Positions 45,666-59,100 of a DNA stretch of 64,000 nt are shown here, in pieces. Positions within the stretch are counted from its first letter, which is position 1. Each line of letters starts with the position of its first letter. The DNA lies in assembly GCF_001632365.1 (NCBI RefSeq), contig NW_024468517.1, forward strand, positions 330,829 through 394,828, given 5' to 3'. The notes beneath the pieces were generated by a model. The model was not told where the DNA came from. It ran no database searches and saw nothing but the letters and a program-made list of their open reading frames with translations. The position numbers and the translations under genes were made by a program. Source of the DNA: Laetiporus sulphureus 93-53. Taxonomy: Eukaryota; Basidiomycota; Agaricomycetes; Polyporales; Laetiporaceae.

Positions 45666-46748
45666 ATGTCCGATGTTTCGTGTGGTCTTCCCGATGCCGA
45701 TGGCGTCCCAAATCAACTCAACATGCCCAACTTCTCCATATCAAGAATCGTACATCTGCACTGTCCAGATTCGTCCGTGAAAATAGAACACAGCATGTCA
45801 TTTGGCCTGCTGATACTGACCCTTGCGGATAACACGTGGTGGCAGCATTCATGATGTAGGCACGACTCCGCTCCTTGTGAGCAGCAAGGTGAGTTGCCTG
45901 TTGTCTAGAACTTCAGCATGATGAATACGCAAGTAATCTCCATGGCATCCTGACTCCTCTACCCGCGCAGGCTGATCGTATAAGGACGTCTCCTTCCCTG
46001 TAACAGCGCAGCCTCTGGACTCGGCAACGTCGCTCACATTCCGAGTCGTGACAATGTTCAGCAACCTGATTCAACTTATTCCTCAGCCTGATGACGGCCA
46101 GGCTAACAAAGAGGCACTCAAATCGCTTGCGATGCGTCCTTTGCCATTGCCAGGATTCAAGCCATCGGAAGGTGTGAAGTCTGACTGTTACTGGAGCTAG
46201 AATGTCACAATTGTCCTGATTATTTCCCCAGCTGTACAACAGCGCACGGCGCTGGACATTATCAACCAGGACGTGATTGGAACGACATTCGATTTAGTCG
46301 GAGAGAGAGCGTTCGAGTACTTGCTCTTCGGAGTCCTTTGCGTACGTTGGCTTGATGAGTAGATAGACGTCTCCTCAGGACCGCTTAACAACGTTAAACA
46401 TTGGACAGGTCTCCGGCACCATCCATTTCCTCACCTTCAATGTGGAAGTCTCTGTGTCCTTAAGGATTCCGGTCATAGGAGACGTGCAGCTAGGCTCTGC
46501 CAGTGGGAACCCAAAGAATGAGATTACCTTATCTGTGGGCTCCAAAGCGGTCGCTAGCGGCGCAATCATGCTCCACGTCAAGAACGGGAATGAAGTCTGG
46601 GTTCGCATGATCCAGCTGAACACTGTTGTCGGCAGCTGGAATAAGGAAGTCAAGTTGTTTATTCTAGCGGCTAGGGTCTATGCTTTGGTAAGTGCCATCT
46701 GGCAAGCTCTGGTTTGATCATCGTACTCATGCCGTCTTTCAGGCATGA
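45666..46748 (+). CDS. Orphan hypothetical protein, 253 residues
   Basis: Six exons (45666-45772, 45846-45888, 45985-46171, 46232-46341, 46379-46687, 46743-46748) give one frame. It begins MSDVSCGLPDADGVPNQLNM and runs through HDVGTTPLLVSSKDVSFPV, LTFRVVTMFSNLIQLIPQPD, AVQQRTALDIINQDVIGTTF, DLVGERAFEYLLFGVLC and IGQVSGTIHFLTFNVEVSVS. It ends in a beta-rich part: LRIPVIGDVQLGSASGNPKN, ITLSVGSKAVASGAIMLHV, GNEVWVRMIQLNTVVGSW. There is no signal peptide or membrane segment. The alternating hydrophobic pattern in the last 100 residues suggests a beta-sandwich. I do not recognise the family. The 5' joins are less certain than exons 3-5, and the last exon adds only Ala and the stop. Confidence 0.6.
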
Positions 46749-47344
46749 ACGAAATTATCAAATTCATCGTAAGACATTGTTACGACTATATGTACCCGTT
46801 GAAGGTCGTCGATATTGGTTCTGTCTTTGCACATGTAAATTAATTGACCGAGCAACATTATGCACCACGGTACTCAACAATTCCGCGCGGAATTTGACGG
46901 TGACGTGCGACGAAAAGTTAAGAGTCGCAGCGTCGCGGCGCATGCCAGTGGCGTGCTGGCCTTCATCTGAACAGAGCAATGCTTCCAATAGGTCACGGGC
47001 TCACATACAGACTCTGAGCTTCGAAAGTCAGTAGAGGCCAAATGGCATGCGATCCGATGTGTCAAGGACTTCGTTGCAACGTTCAAGGACTATGATCATA
47101 ACTACTAGTACTTCATAATCAGACGCCGGGGCACGAATCGCGAAGGCATTGACGTAGAATTATGATGTCGTATGGCTCGCGATGCCCAGCACATCCACGC
47201 GCTTTATGCACGCTCAGATAATAATGTGACGCAACCCGCCTTTGATCTTTTTCTACAACTCCTCTTATACAGCAGAAAATATGCGCAAACGGGCTGGAAC
47301 TGAAAGTCTGAGCAGAGATATATTGTACATGTACATTCTACCTG
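46749..47344. other. Convergent intergenic region
   Basis: Between the orphan gene (+) and the MFS transporter (-). No coding signal is recognised. Confidence 0.55.
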
Positions 47345-49629
47345 TCACATCGATGCCTTTCCTCTCGGTTCAAACGGTAACAGCAGCGCGACCACTCCTG
47401 CAACAAGAAACAGCGCGCCAGATACATAGATCGGCACTGATGTCGCCAGGTTCGCATACAGCGCGATGATCGGTGCCTGCAACGACACGTCAAGCAACCA
47501 GCTCAGCAGACACTCATGTGGTGGAGAGGTGGACGGCTTACCATGATACCGAAGATGCGATTTGCAGACGCGACGATGGCGTTGCCCGTGCCCCTGTCCT
47601 TGGTCGGAAAGAGCTCGGGTGAGACAGCGTAGAGGACGCCGTACATGATGTTGCTCGTGAACGTGTACCCGCAGTTCCAGCCGAGAAGCGCGTTGGACGT
47701 GCGGGCGGTCGTGCTTGCGAAGAGGAAGACGCCGGTAACGACTACGAGGCACACGAATCAGATGCGGTAGTAATCGTGATGAGGGATCATGACGCGAGGC
47801 ATACCGGTGGATATGGCGAGAGTACCTTTCCTGCCTAGATAGGGTAGCTCAACGAGCCAGCCGGCGAGGAGGGCGCCGGGAACGCCGATGACGCTCAGGA
47901 TGACTTGCTATGATGCAGGTATTACTGTTAGAGGCAACATCTTGTAAGGTCACGATGGCGAACTGACGTTACGGTACGTGATGTATAGCGAGCCATCTCC
48001 GAAGTCAGCTCCCCGCGATTGTAGGCTTGAAGACAAAAAGAGTCAGTACACCTTTCGTTGGCTAGAGGGGATGAAGCGCACAAGTAATCGACAAAGCCAT
48101 TGTACCTGGGCACGAATGTCAGCCATACAGGTATGGTATCGATGATTTGGTCACATACAGAGGGAAAGCAAGGCCAATAAGGGCTGTTGGAGGAGATAAG
48201 TCAAAAGACACTGAGTGAATTTTCACCGTGACAAGCAAGCTTACCCCAAACGATAATTAGCAAAGTTGTCGAGTACGCGAGCTTGCGAGTAGCAAACAAG
48301 CTCTTCACATGCTCCCCGCTAAACACCTTCAACTTTCTCATTACCGCACCTCTTGCACTCGTATCTAACGCGTCCGTTCTCTCTTCATCATCGCTCTTCT
48401 CGGCCTCCCCGCCCGCCGCCTTGAGCATCTCCACCGTCAGGCCGCACGTCCGCCCGTTGTACCGCGCCACCTTGTGCACGACGGCGACCGCCTCCTCCTC
48501 GCGCCCACGGCCCATAAGGTACTTCGGAGACTCATACAGATGGAAAACGAAGAAGCGCAGGACAAACATGAGCAGCATGAGCCCGCCCATCGCATACAGG
48601 AAGTAGCGCCATCCCTCGTTCGAGGTGCGCGGGCAGTCAGAGGCGGACGCGCAGGAGTAGTTCGCGATGAGCGGCCAAGCGACCTGCATGGGCATCAGTG
48701 GGATGCAGAGGGCAGAGTCTTGGAAGACGAACTAGGCTGCCGACGAGCTGCCCGAAGGCCCACCAGATGGAGAGGATGGTGAGGAGGTATTGGTGTGAGG
48801 CGGGAATGAACTCTGCTGCGGGTTTATACAGGAACTCGGAAAGATGAGTCAACTGACGCACCCAGGAATACTGCCGAATCCACGGGCAGGTTGCCACCGA
48901 CGCCGACGCTCCACACAGCGCAGAGCGAGCACAGAGCTACGGCGTTTGGCGAACCTCCTGCTGCAACAGCAAACACGCCGGTGATGAACAAAGTCATATT
49001 AAAGCACCACCTACGTAGAGGAGATGTCAGATCACAGACATCGCAGAGGTAGCAGGAAACAACGCACCGCCGTCCCCAGACGTCAGAGGCCACTCCCCAA
49101 AATGCAGCGCCTACAAGGAGGCCAATGTTTTGGCCGAGCTTGAGGAACGGGCCTTGGAAGTTGAACTCATTCACTACGGGATCAAGGATGAGGCCTGTGA
49201 CGATCTGGGATGGGGTGAGGCTTTATCGCGAGCCATCGAGGAGTGGACCTACGGGCCACAAGTTATCTCTTTTGCAAGGTGAACGATCCAAATCAAGATA
49301 GCATTGATCGCGAGCTAATCACTTACGAGAACCATCCAAAGCCGGCGACGATGAATAGGCACCACTGGAATAGATCTCGGTATTGTTCTGCAACTCTTTC
49401 TAATATCGCGTCTCTCACAAACCTGGTACTTTCCTATGCCGATCTCTTGGAGTGCATCATTCAAGACCCTGGCCTTCGCCTGGTAGACTGGATCCACACC
49501 AGCTTCTTCCTCGTCGTACACGTCTTGCGTCTCGGCATGCAGAGCGCGTGCCTCGGTGTCGACATGGGTTGGGTTCCGCTTGTCGTCGTCGTAGGTCTTG
49601 TCGTCCGAGGAAATCCTTAAAGTGCTCAT
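47345..49629 (-). CDS. MFS transporter (SV2/sugar-phosphate-porter-like)
   Basis: About thirteen exons on the minus strand, the first 49629-49423, give roughly 535 residues. A hydrophilic N-terminus leads into GIGKYQWCLFIVAGFGWFSD. MFS motif A follows as GVASDVWGRRWCFNMTLFIT, then VWSVGVGGNLPVDSAVFLAE, WWAFGQLVGSL, and a charged central loop with a Glu/Asp-rich stretch. The second half reads ALIGLAFPLYNGFVDYF, LQSRGADFGDGSLYITYRN, LSVIGVPGALLAGWLVELPY, YGVLYAVSPELFPTKDRGTG, then APIIALYANLATSVPIYVSG. ELFP-xxDRGTG is typical of sugar-porter/SV2-type members. It is a plasma-membrane or organelle carrier; the substrate cannot be told. The frame stays open throughout, and the end LPFEPRGKASM matches family endings I know. 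Confidence 0.88.
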
Positions 49630-50187
49630 GGCTGCTCAGAGCTAGACGTCCCGCAAGGCAGGATCACACAGAGCCGAGAGGTCGCGCACAAGAGGAAAAG
49701 GAAAGGCCCGATGAGCGTCAGCTTTGATCATTCTGGCCTTGGATAATGCCACATGTCACACGAGAGAAGGTGGATGGCGCCGTAAGTCCTCCACACCGAC
49801 GGAATGTCCCGCATACGGAGGTTGGTATGTTTCTATGAAAATAGAGGAACAAGACAGAGACATGCGCTGCTTTGCGTCGTGACCACGTCGATTGCGATTG
49901 CATGATCGCAGATCAAAGAATATTTTGATTCAATATGTCCACAGACGCCCGCACTCATCGGTATAGATCTGAATCTAGATCCGGATATCGGGATCAATGT
50001 AGTCACGTGCAATATTGTCGGCTGCTGCCGACGCGATTTTTTCGAGTTGCGGCTCTGCTCCTCAGCGCGTTGAGCACTGTGCTCACGACGATTTTGCGCA
50101 GTTTTCTGCGTCCCCTTCTCGCCTCTACTTTTCCCTGCTCACTATATTCCCCACCTCAACAAAGGTATACTATAGCGGACTTTCCAA
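49630..50187. promoter_or_regulatory. Divergent promoter of the MFS gene and MDN1
   Basis: 558 bases between two divergent start codons. A palindromic GATCTGAATCTAGATCCGGAT stretch lies at 49966-49986. GTATACTATA at 50165-50174 is close to the MDN1 start. Nothing more specific can be said. Confidence 0.4.
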
Positions 50188-53100
50188 ATGGCATCATCAA
50201 TTGAGATCAGCGACCCTCTTACCATGAACCTGCAGAGGCAGACTCGCCTCTTGCTCTCCCAATTTCCCGCCGACTCACCTCACTCGGCTGCTATCCAAAA
50301 TGTCTCTACGAACTCAGAGCTGCTGAACGTCTTATCACATCTGCTGTTGACTCCCGGCTTGACTGAACTCGTCGCGACTGCCTTCCGACCACTTCTAGTA
50401 GATTTGTGCGCCCGGTGGTTGCAAAATGATCAGAACGAAGACGATAAATTCGAAGCTTTTTGCTTCTTGCTGGAGTTACATCCTGAGATCTATCCGTATG
50501 TGCCTGCTGCCTTCAGTTATATTATTCTCGGTCTAAGTTAAATCTGTAGTATATTCTCTGTGTTTTTGCGTCACCCTGGCCGCGAAGGCGGCCCACTAGC
50601 CTTTGTCATGCGCAACGACAATGTGCAACACATTGGCTCCCTTTTCTTGCATCGGAGGTTACTTGGTTATTATCGCATTTTGCAAGCGAATAGAGAAGTG
50701 CCCCGCATACTTCTTTGGTCGCTCTCCCCACTTTCCAAACTCATTTGGGCGCCTCACCCCGATAACGGTGTGCGCTTCCTCTCTATTCGGTGCTATGCTT
50801 TGCAGTCCGGCATGATGGAAGGCGAGAGGATGAAGATGGAGAAAAAGCTGGTAGGCGACGTCGCCAAGGTGGATAGCCCGATCGCATACGGCGCGAACGT
50901 CGACGGTAGCCCGGTTCACATGGACGGTTGGATCCTGCCGGGAATGGAGGCAAACCGCATCACTAATGCAAGGAACGCTCACCTAAAGCCTCAAAACTAT
51001 TTTTCATTCGAAGGAAACGACTCACGCGAGCCTATTCATCCGGCAGAACTGAGGTAAGGGTGTCCATATTGGCTGAATGTGCAAAGGCTAAACAGTATAT
51101 CCAGTCCTCTTGTCGTGAACGTGCATGGCGTCCTCATGTTCCGTTCCTCGAAATCTGTTTCGCAAGACACTACACTTATCGAGACGCCCACCGCGGTGCA
51201 ATCCCTGCGCACACTCGCCATACATCACTCCCTCCACGTGCCGACCCTGCTCACTTCGGCTCCCTCCTCGGGCAAGTCGCTTCTTCTCTCGCACCTCGCG
51301 TCCACCCTGTATCCAGACGCCCACAACCAAATTGTCACGATCCATCTCGCGGACACGTCCCTGGACGCGCGTTCGCTGCTCGGCTCATATGCGTCTTCGT
51401 CGACACGCCCAGGCGCATTCGAGTGGCGCGAAGGCGTGCTTGTGCGTGCGATGCGTGAGGGAAAGTGGGTCGTGTTCGAGGACATCGACCGCGCAAGCAA
51501 CGAGGTGCTCGGTGTCATCAAGCCGCTCGTAGAATCGCTCAGACTCGATAAATGGATCGGCGGGCGCGCATATATCGAGATACCGAACAGGGGTACCGTC
51601 ATCGCTGAGGATAGCTTCGCCATTTATGCTACGCGCTCGGTTTCGCCGTCGAGGAACGGTACATTCGCTAGCCCAACCTTCTTCGGAGTGCACAAGTTCC
51701 ACGAAATGATCGTCTCGTCGCCCACCCCCGAGGACCTGCGAATGATCGTCGACACGAAATATCCGCGATTAGCCGGAGTTGCCGCACGAGGCTTCATCCG
51801 CATGTGGGAGGCGATCAAAGCTCTGGGGCCGACATCCTCCATACGCGACGTTGGACTACGTGAGCTGGACAAGCTTTGCACACGTGCGGAGCACTTGTTG
51901 CCCACATCCTCTCAATCCATGGACATCGATCTCGACGTCAACCGACCGCTCATTCTCCCAATCATCTTTCCAAACCCGACTGTTCGCGAAGACCTGTACC
52001 TCGAGGCGCGTGACGTATTCTTCGGCGCGGGCGCAACGACTGCGTCTGCCCGTGCGCACATGGACGCTGTCGCAGCTATTGCTGCAGAGCACCTGGGCCT
52101 GTCACCCGAGCGCCGGGACTGGCTCTTGCGCGGTCATGCACCGGAGTTTGAGGTGGAGAAAGACGTGAATGGGCGCACAACTGCAGTGCGTGTGGGTCGC
52201 ACCCGGCTGCGAGCACGTGCAGCGAAGGGGCAAGTATCTACGGCTCCTGCACGTCCGTTCGCGATGCATCGGCCGGCGGTGCAGCTCCTCTCGCGGATCG
52301 CCACGGCCGTCTCTCTTTGCGAGCCCGTACTACTTACAGGCGAGACCGGCACGGGAAAGACGAGCGCCGTGACACATCTTGCGGCACTGCTCAACCGACC
52401 TCTGGTGTCCCTCAACTTGTCGAACCAGACAGAATCGTCTGACTTGATCGGCGGGTTCAAGCCGGTAGATGCACGCGTGCCAGGGACAGAACTCCATGCT
52501 CGGTTCGCGGAGCTGTTCGAGGGGACGTTCAGCAGGAAGAAGAACGCGAAGTTTCAGGAGTCGGTGAGGAAGGCAGTGTTAGAGGGTAAGTGGAAGAGGG
52601 CGGTGGGGTTGTGGAGGGAGGCGCTGAAGTTGGCGAGGGGCAAGATACAGGCAAGGGAGACTGGTGGAACGACGTACGTTTGTCCGCTTCGCGAGCTGAT
52701 TCGCGCTGCTGAAAGTTTTCGGGCTATCCCATAGGGTGGAGAGAGGCACTGCGGGTATGGAGACACCAAGGAAGCGACGGAAAACAGAACACGATGGCTT
52801 GAATGTGTCCGAGGCCAGTTGGATAGCGTTCGAGGAAGACGTACAAGCATTCGAAGTGCAGCACGTGCAAGGCAACAGCAAATTCGCGTTCGCATTCGTC
52901 GAAGGTCTTCTCATCAAGGCATTGCGCAACGGTGATTGGTGAGTACTATTTGCCACGTACCTCAGGCATTGTACCAAGCTTTGCTGTAGGATTCTCCTCG
53001 ATGAAATCAATCTAGCCACTCCGGAGACACTAGAATGCATTTCAGCTCTGCTACACAGCAGGGACGCGTCGATCACGCTCACCGAACAGGGTGCAGTCGA

Positions 53101-56100
53101 GCCAGTCCCGCGCCACCCAGATTTCCGCCTGTTCGCGTGTATGAATCCGGCGACGGATGTCGGCAAGAAGGACCTCCCGCCTAACATCAGATCCCGCTTC
53201 ACCGAACTCGACGTACCTTCACCGGACGCTGACAAGCAAACGTTGTTGAGCATTGTGGATCAATACATCGGCGGTTGCGCAGTCGGGGATCGAGGTGCTG
53301 TTATGGACGTCGCGGAGTTCTATGCGGCCGTCAAGCGGTTGGCGGACGAGCGTAAGATTGCGGATGGAGCGAACCACCGGCCACACTATAACATGCGTAC
53401 GCTTGCGCGCGCGTTGACGTATGCGGCAGACCTCGCAAGCACGTATTCGCTGAGACGGGCGTTGTGGGAAGGTTGCCTGATGGCCTTCACCATGGTGCTT
53501 GACGAGCCGAGTGCCGCAGCTGTTACGGCTCTGGCACAGCAACATATACTGGCTGGCGTGCGCAACCCGAAGTCGCTGTTGACCAGGGTACCCGTTGCTC
53601 CTCACCCCGCGGATGCTTATATCAAGTTTGGTGCATTTTACCTCGAACGAGGGCCCCTGCCGGAAGATCCGGTCGAGAACTACATCATGACGCCCTCTGT
53701 GGAGACGAAGCTTGTGGACTTGGCACGGATCATCGCTGCGAAAAGATACCCCGTGTTGATCGAGGGCCCGACGTCTAGCGGCAAGACAAGCTCCATCGAG
53801 TACCTGGCGAAGCGGACCGGTCATCGCTTCGTGAGGATTAACAACCACGAGCATACTGACATCCAGGAGTACTTGGGCACGTACGTGTCTGATCCGATGA
53901 CGGGCAAGCTCGTCTTCAAGGACGGCCTTTTGGTCCGAGCGCTCAGGAATGGCGACTGGATTGTGTTGGACGAGTTGAATCTCGCACCGACTGATGTCCT
54001 CGAAGCGCTGAACCGTCTTCTGGATGACAACCGGGAGCTTGTCATTCCCGAGACGCAGGAGGTCGTCCGTCCACATCCTCATTTCCGACTATTTGCCACA
54101 CAGAACCCGCCTGGACTCTATGCCGGGCGGAAGGTCCTCTCTCGCGCATTTCGGAATCGTTTCCTGGAGGTACACTTCGAGGACGTTCCTCAGACGGAGC
54201 TAGAGACCATTCTGTGCCAGCGATGTCGAATCGCACCATCGCACGGCCAGCGCATCGTCAGCGTCTTCCAAGAGCTCCAGAAACGGCGTCAGTCGGGTCG
54301 TGTTTTCGAGAGCAAAAACGCCTTTGCCACTCTCAGAGATCTTTTCCGATGGGCGCAGCGAGACGCAATCAACTATCAGGAGCTGGCAGAGAATGGCTAT
54401 ATGCTCCTAGCTGAGCGTGCACGGCGCGCAGATGACAAGATCGTCGTGAAAGAGGTTATCGAGTCGATCATGAAGGTTCGTATCGACGACGAGCGCCTGT
54501 ACAACTTGCAAGGCTACCGCGCTGAACAACCTGACTTTTTGGGCTGCCCTATTCCTGCTAAGGGCGAGCTGGTCTGGACATCTGCTATGCAAAGGCTCTT
54601 TGTTCTCTTGGCTCGGGCTCTTCGGTTCAATGAGCCTGTGCTTCTGGTTGGAGAAACGGGATGCGGTAAGACGTCTGTTTGTCAGCTGTATGCTAGCATT
54701 CTGTCCAGGACGCTACGGACCGTGAACTGCCACCAGAACACCGAGACAGCTGATCTCATCGGTGGGTTGAGGCCGATCCGTAACCGCGCCGCTATCGAAA
54801 CTGACACACTGCGCGAGGCATTGTTTGTCCTCCAAAAGATGGGTATTGATAATTGTGCAGCTGAATCTCAGGCTCTAATATCTGCTGTTGATGGTCTCTT
54901 GAAATCGACTGCTCTCGATGCTTCTGCACTGGCTACACTAAGAGCGACTCGGTTGAAGCTGCAGCGGCTGTCGGCTCTGTTCGAATGGCACGACGGTCCA
55001 CTGATAGAGGCTATGCGTCAAGGTGACATCTTCTTGCTGGATGAGATCTCACTGGCCGACGACTCTGTACTGGAGAGATTGAACAGTGTCTTGGAGCCTG
55101 AAAGAACCATCGTACTCGCCGAACGAGGGGGAGATAACCTCGAACTTCCTTCAATTCGAGCCGTCGAGGGTTTCAAGCTGGTGGCAACCATGAATCCAGG
55201 TGGCGACTACGGCAAGAAGGAACTGTCTCCGGCCCTCAGGAATCGGTTCACGGAAATATGGGTGCCCCCTCTTACGGATCGACGAGATATCCAGTGTATC
55301 GTGGAGAGCCTTTGGCAACACGAATCGTTGCAGGCGTGTACTTCACCTCTCCTGGAGTTCGTCGAGTGGCTCTGCGCACAAGCCGCCGACCGGTCTGTCG
55401 TCAGCATTCGCGATATTATCGTAAGGTCTCATGGTTGCAAAATGTAAGGTGCATATTGACGGGGAGTTCTTTATAGGCATGGGTCAATTTCACGAATGCA
55501 GTGTTTGCCACAAAGAGTGGCCAAATGCCGGCCAGCCAGATTTTCGTGAGTTTACTGGTTTTCTTGAGTACACCGAAATCTCATCGCTGATGGTTTCTAG
55601 CATCATGCTGCTCGCATGACCTTCATAGATGGGCTCAATTCCCTGCCGCAGTTCTCTTCATACTCGTGGGATTCCATGGAGAAAGTAACGATGGCGGCCT
55701 TGGGCAAGCTTCAGGAGCTGATTCCTGTGGTGGAGGAGAAATGCGCACAATCAACCTCTGTCCACCAGTCGTCATCAGAAATACATATAGGATCCTTCTC
55801 AATTCCCCGTGGGCCTGAGCAATGTGTGTCCCAGCAGTTCAGCTTCCTCGCACCGACAACACGTGATAACGCTATGCGAGTGGTGCGAGCATGCCAGCTG
55901 CCTAAACCCGTGCTTTTAGAGGGCAGCCCTGGTGTCGGTAAGACCAGCTTGATCAGTGCGATCGCTAGTATCTGTGGGTATGAGCTTTGCCGTATCAATC
56001 TATCAGACCAAACGGACTTGGTGGACCTATTTGGATCAGACTTGCCCGTCGAAGGCGGTGACCCCGGCCAGTTTGCCTGGAAGGATGCTGATTTTCTGAA

Positions 56101-59100
56101 GGCTTTACAAGAGGGCCGCTGGGTGCTGCTTGACGAGATGAACCTTGCTCCACAAGCTATCCTGGAGGGTTTGAATGCCGTCCTGGACCATCGCGGCACA
56201 GTCTACATACCGGAACTCGGTCGTTCATTCACACGTCATCCATCTTTCCGTATCTTTGCTGCGCAGAACCCGCTGCATCAAGGCGGTGGTCGTAAAGGCC
56301 TTCCAAAATCGTTCCTGAATCGTTTCACCAAGGTCTTCGTTCAGGAACTCACGGCGGATGATATGCTTGTCGTCTGTAAAAGTCTTCATCCTGACATTTC
56401 AGACGCCACTTTGCGGCCTATGATCTCATATACCGCGCAACTGAATGAAGAAATTATGGTCAAACGGGCATTTGCCAGAGAGGGCTCGCCTTGGGAATTC
56501 AACCTCCGTGATGTAATACGATGGGCCACACTGCTGCAACGCTCGGGCCCAAATACACATCCTGCTCAGTTCCTGTCCTCGGTATTCCTTGAGCGGTTCA
56601 GGAATGTAAACGACAGGCGACAGGCTCGATTGCTCTTCGACCGCGTATTTGCAGACTCCTCACACCCGACATCCCCTTCCCTGTCTGTCTCGCCGGAGTA
56701 CCTTCGGGCTGGCAATTTCTTTGTTGATCGAGTTGGGTGCTGCCTCGGTCATCGCGCGGGACAGGCTCTACAGGCGTGCACCGCTACAATCGAAAGCGTT
56801 GGCACTTGCATATCGAATAATTGGTTGGCCATATTGACCGGATCCCACGGTACAGGAAAGACGGCACTAGTGAGGTTGATGGCCCACTTATGTGGCAAGA
56901 CCCTAAAGGAGCTGGCGGTCAATAGTGCAACCGATGCAGCCGATCTTTTGGGCGGTTACGAGGAAATTGATATCGAATATCGCATTTTAGCGCTCGTCCG
57001 AAGCGTTCTTTCATTCTTTGACGCAATATCATGTTCTACTAGCGGTTCGAAGATTCATGCCACCGCGCAGCTTGATGCCCTCGAAAAGATCATCCACGCG
57101 AACCGCCTCACCCACGATGTCCAAGAAATACTCGCGAACATGTCTCACCTGCTCTCACTTCCCCTAGACATACCTGAGCAGTCGAGGGCGCAGCGCGATA
57201 TTCTTTTGTTAAATGTGACAAAGATATCTAATCTGGTTGGTCGAAAGGGACAATTGGAATGGGTCGATGGACCTCTTGTAACTGCCCTGAAAGAGGGATG
57301 TTGGCTCGTCCTGGACGGTGCAAACCTGTGCAATCCCTCGGTGCTAGACCGTCTCAATTCTTTATGCGAGCCGAACGGTGTCTTGACCCTCAATGAAAGA
57401 GGCCAGTTCAATGGGAAAATCGAGATCATCAAGCCACATCCTGAGTTCAAACTGTTCATGTGCATGGACCCTCAGTTCGGTGAACTATCACGAGCCATGC
57501 GAAACCGTGGCATAGAAATCTCTCTAGTGGAGACACTGACCGAAGAGGACCGAAGAAGGGTTCTTGACCATCTTCATCTTCCTGCCATCTGCTCTTCCAA
57601 TGTGAAGGACGCATCGCTCCTGTATGAGATCGCTAGGCGCGGCACGTGCCGGCGAGATTCTGTCGCAAACATGGATGATTGGTCTAGCGGACGTCTCATT
57701 GGCGAGGACTCTCCGAATGCTTGGGTGACACGGACCGCGCTTTCGTTGAACATTCGGCAGTCCCTGCCGACATTGGAGCATCGTTCGGTCACCTACTTTG
57801 CCGCAAATAGCATGGTACCAAACTTCTCATCATATATCTCTCGGTGGATCGCATTGCCGTCGCCCATAGGTCTAGCCGATCATGCACAGACAATCATGCA
57901 TCTTATCCGCTCTTTATTCAGCAGCGACTCCTCTCGCGCAATACGACAGCTTCTCCAAAGCCAGTGCAGTCGAGTGCCTGACAGTTGTCATGGCTTACTC
58001 CCCTACGAGGTGAGTCTTCGTCAACGTACTACGCCGCGCAGGAGGAACCTAACACACATATAGCCGTTAGAATCCCAATTGCCTGACGATCGTTCAGAAT
58101 TTGTGGCGGAGGACTTACTCATGGTTCTTCGTCTGCTTGTAACTTTGCTGCTCGACAAGGAAGATGACAGACTGCATGGGGACGAAAGTCGACGAGTGCA
58201 TGAACATCGTAGGCGGAGCGCCACGGACCACCTTCGAATGCGGGCGGCGGATGCAGCAAGGTTATTGCTGGAGGCGATGCACAGGGTGGGACAGGATCGA
58301 ATTGAGCACATTGATGCAGGGCCAGCTAGTGTAGGTGCAGATTACCCGGATCTATCGTCACCGTTTCTTACAAAAGTTCAGGTTGATATCGCCGTCATGG
58401 CAAGATTGTTATCTTTTGCCTTCTACTTGAGAGCTGCCGCACTCGGAAAATCCTTCGATTATTCCTCCGTCCAAGTTCTCCTCCGTTGGGTATCGGAGAC
58501 GTTGCGAAATGGTTCGCCGATGCTCGCAGACATCGAATCTCACGTGGATAACTTGAGTCGCATCGTTTGTCCTACATCTGGAGTTGCCTTGGCAGACATA
58601 TGGTCATCTCTCGCCGATCTCAACATTCCGCGTAATATTCAGACGTATCTGATTGATTTGGAGGCTGCTGTGCTGGGATCGAGCATTTTGGGTATGTTCA
58701 TCTGTCATGCAATGCCGTCATTTACTCATCATCCTGTCAGACGAGCGTTCTGAGGCTCTGGACCTCATGGCATTGTGGACGTCGCCAGAAAGGTCCTCAA
58801 AGACGGAACAACGCAAATTGGTCAGCTTGAGTGAGAATTTACTCCTGGTGTGTATTAGCATTCTCGGCGGTGTGGGTCACCCTCGTGACAATGTATTATA
58901 GCGTTTAAGCACAGGTGAACCTCCGATACACATGGACGTACACCGTGTCGATGCTCTAGCGCTTATGGCTGAATTGACCACCATGTATCGACTAGCATGG
59001 CACTGGAACTCTCAGTTGACAGAAGTACTTCCCGTTTGTTTGTCCATTTTGTAAACCCTGACATTCCGTGACAGTCTGCAAAAGATGCGATTCACCAATT

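Noticed and set aside
53219..54082. 287-codon minus-strand frame opposite MDN1
   Set aside because: It mirrors strongly conserved AAA coding sequence (exon 5); no family signal of its own.
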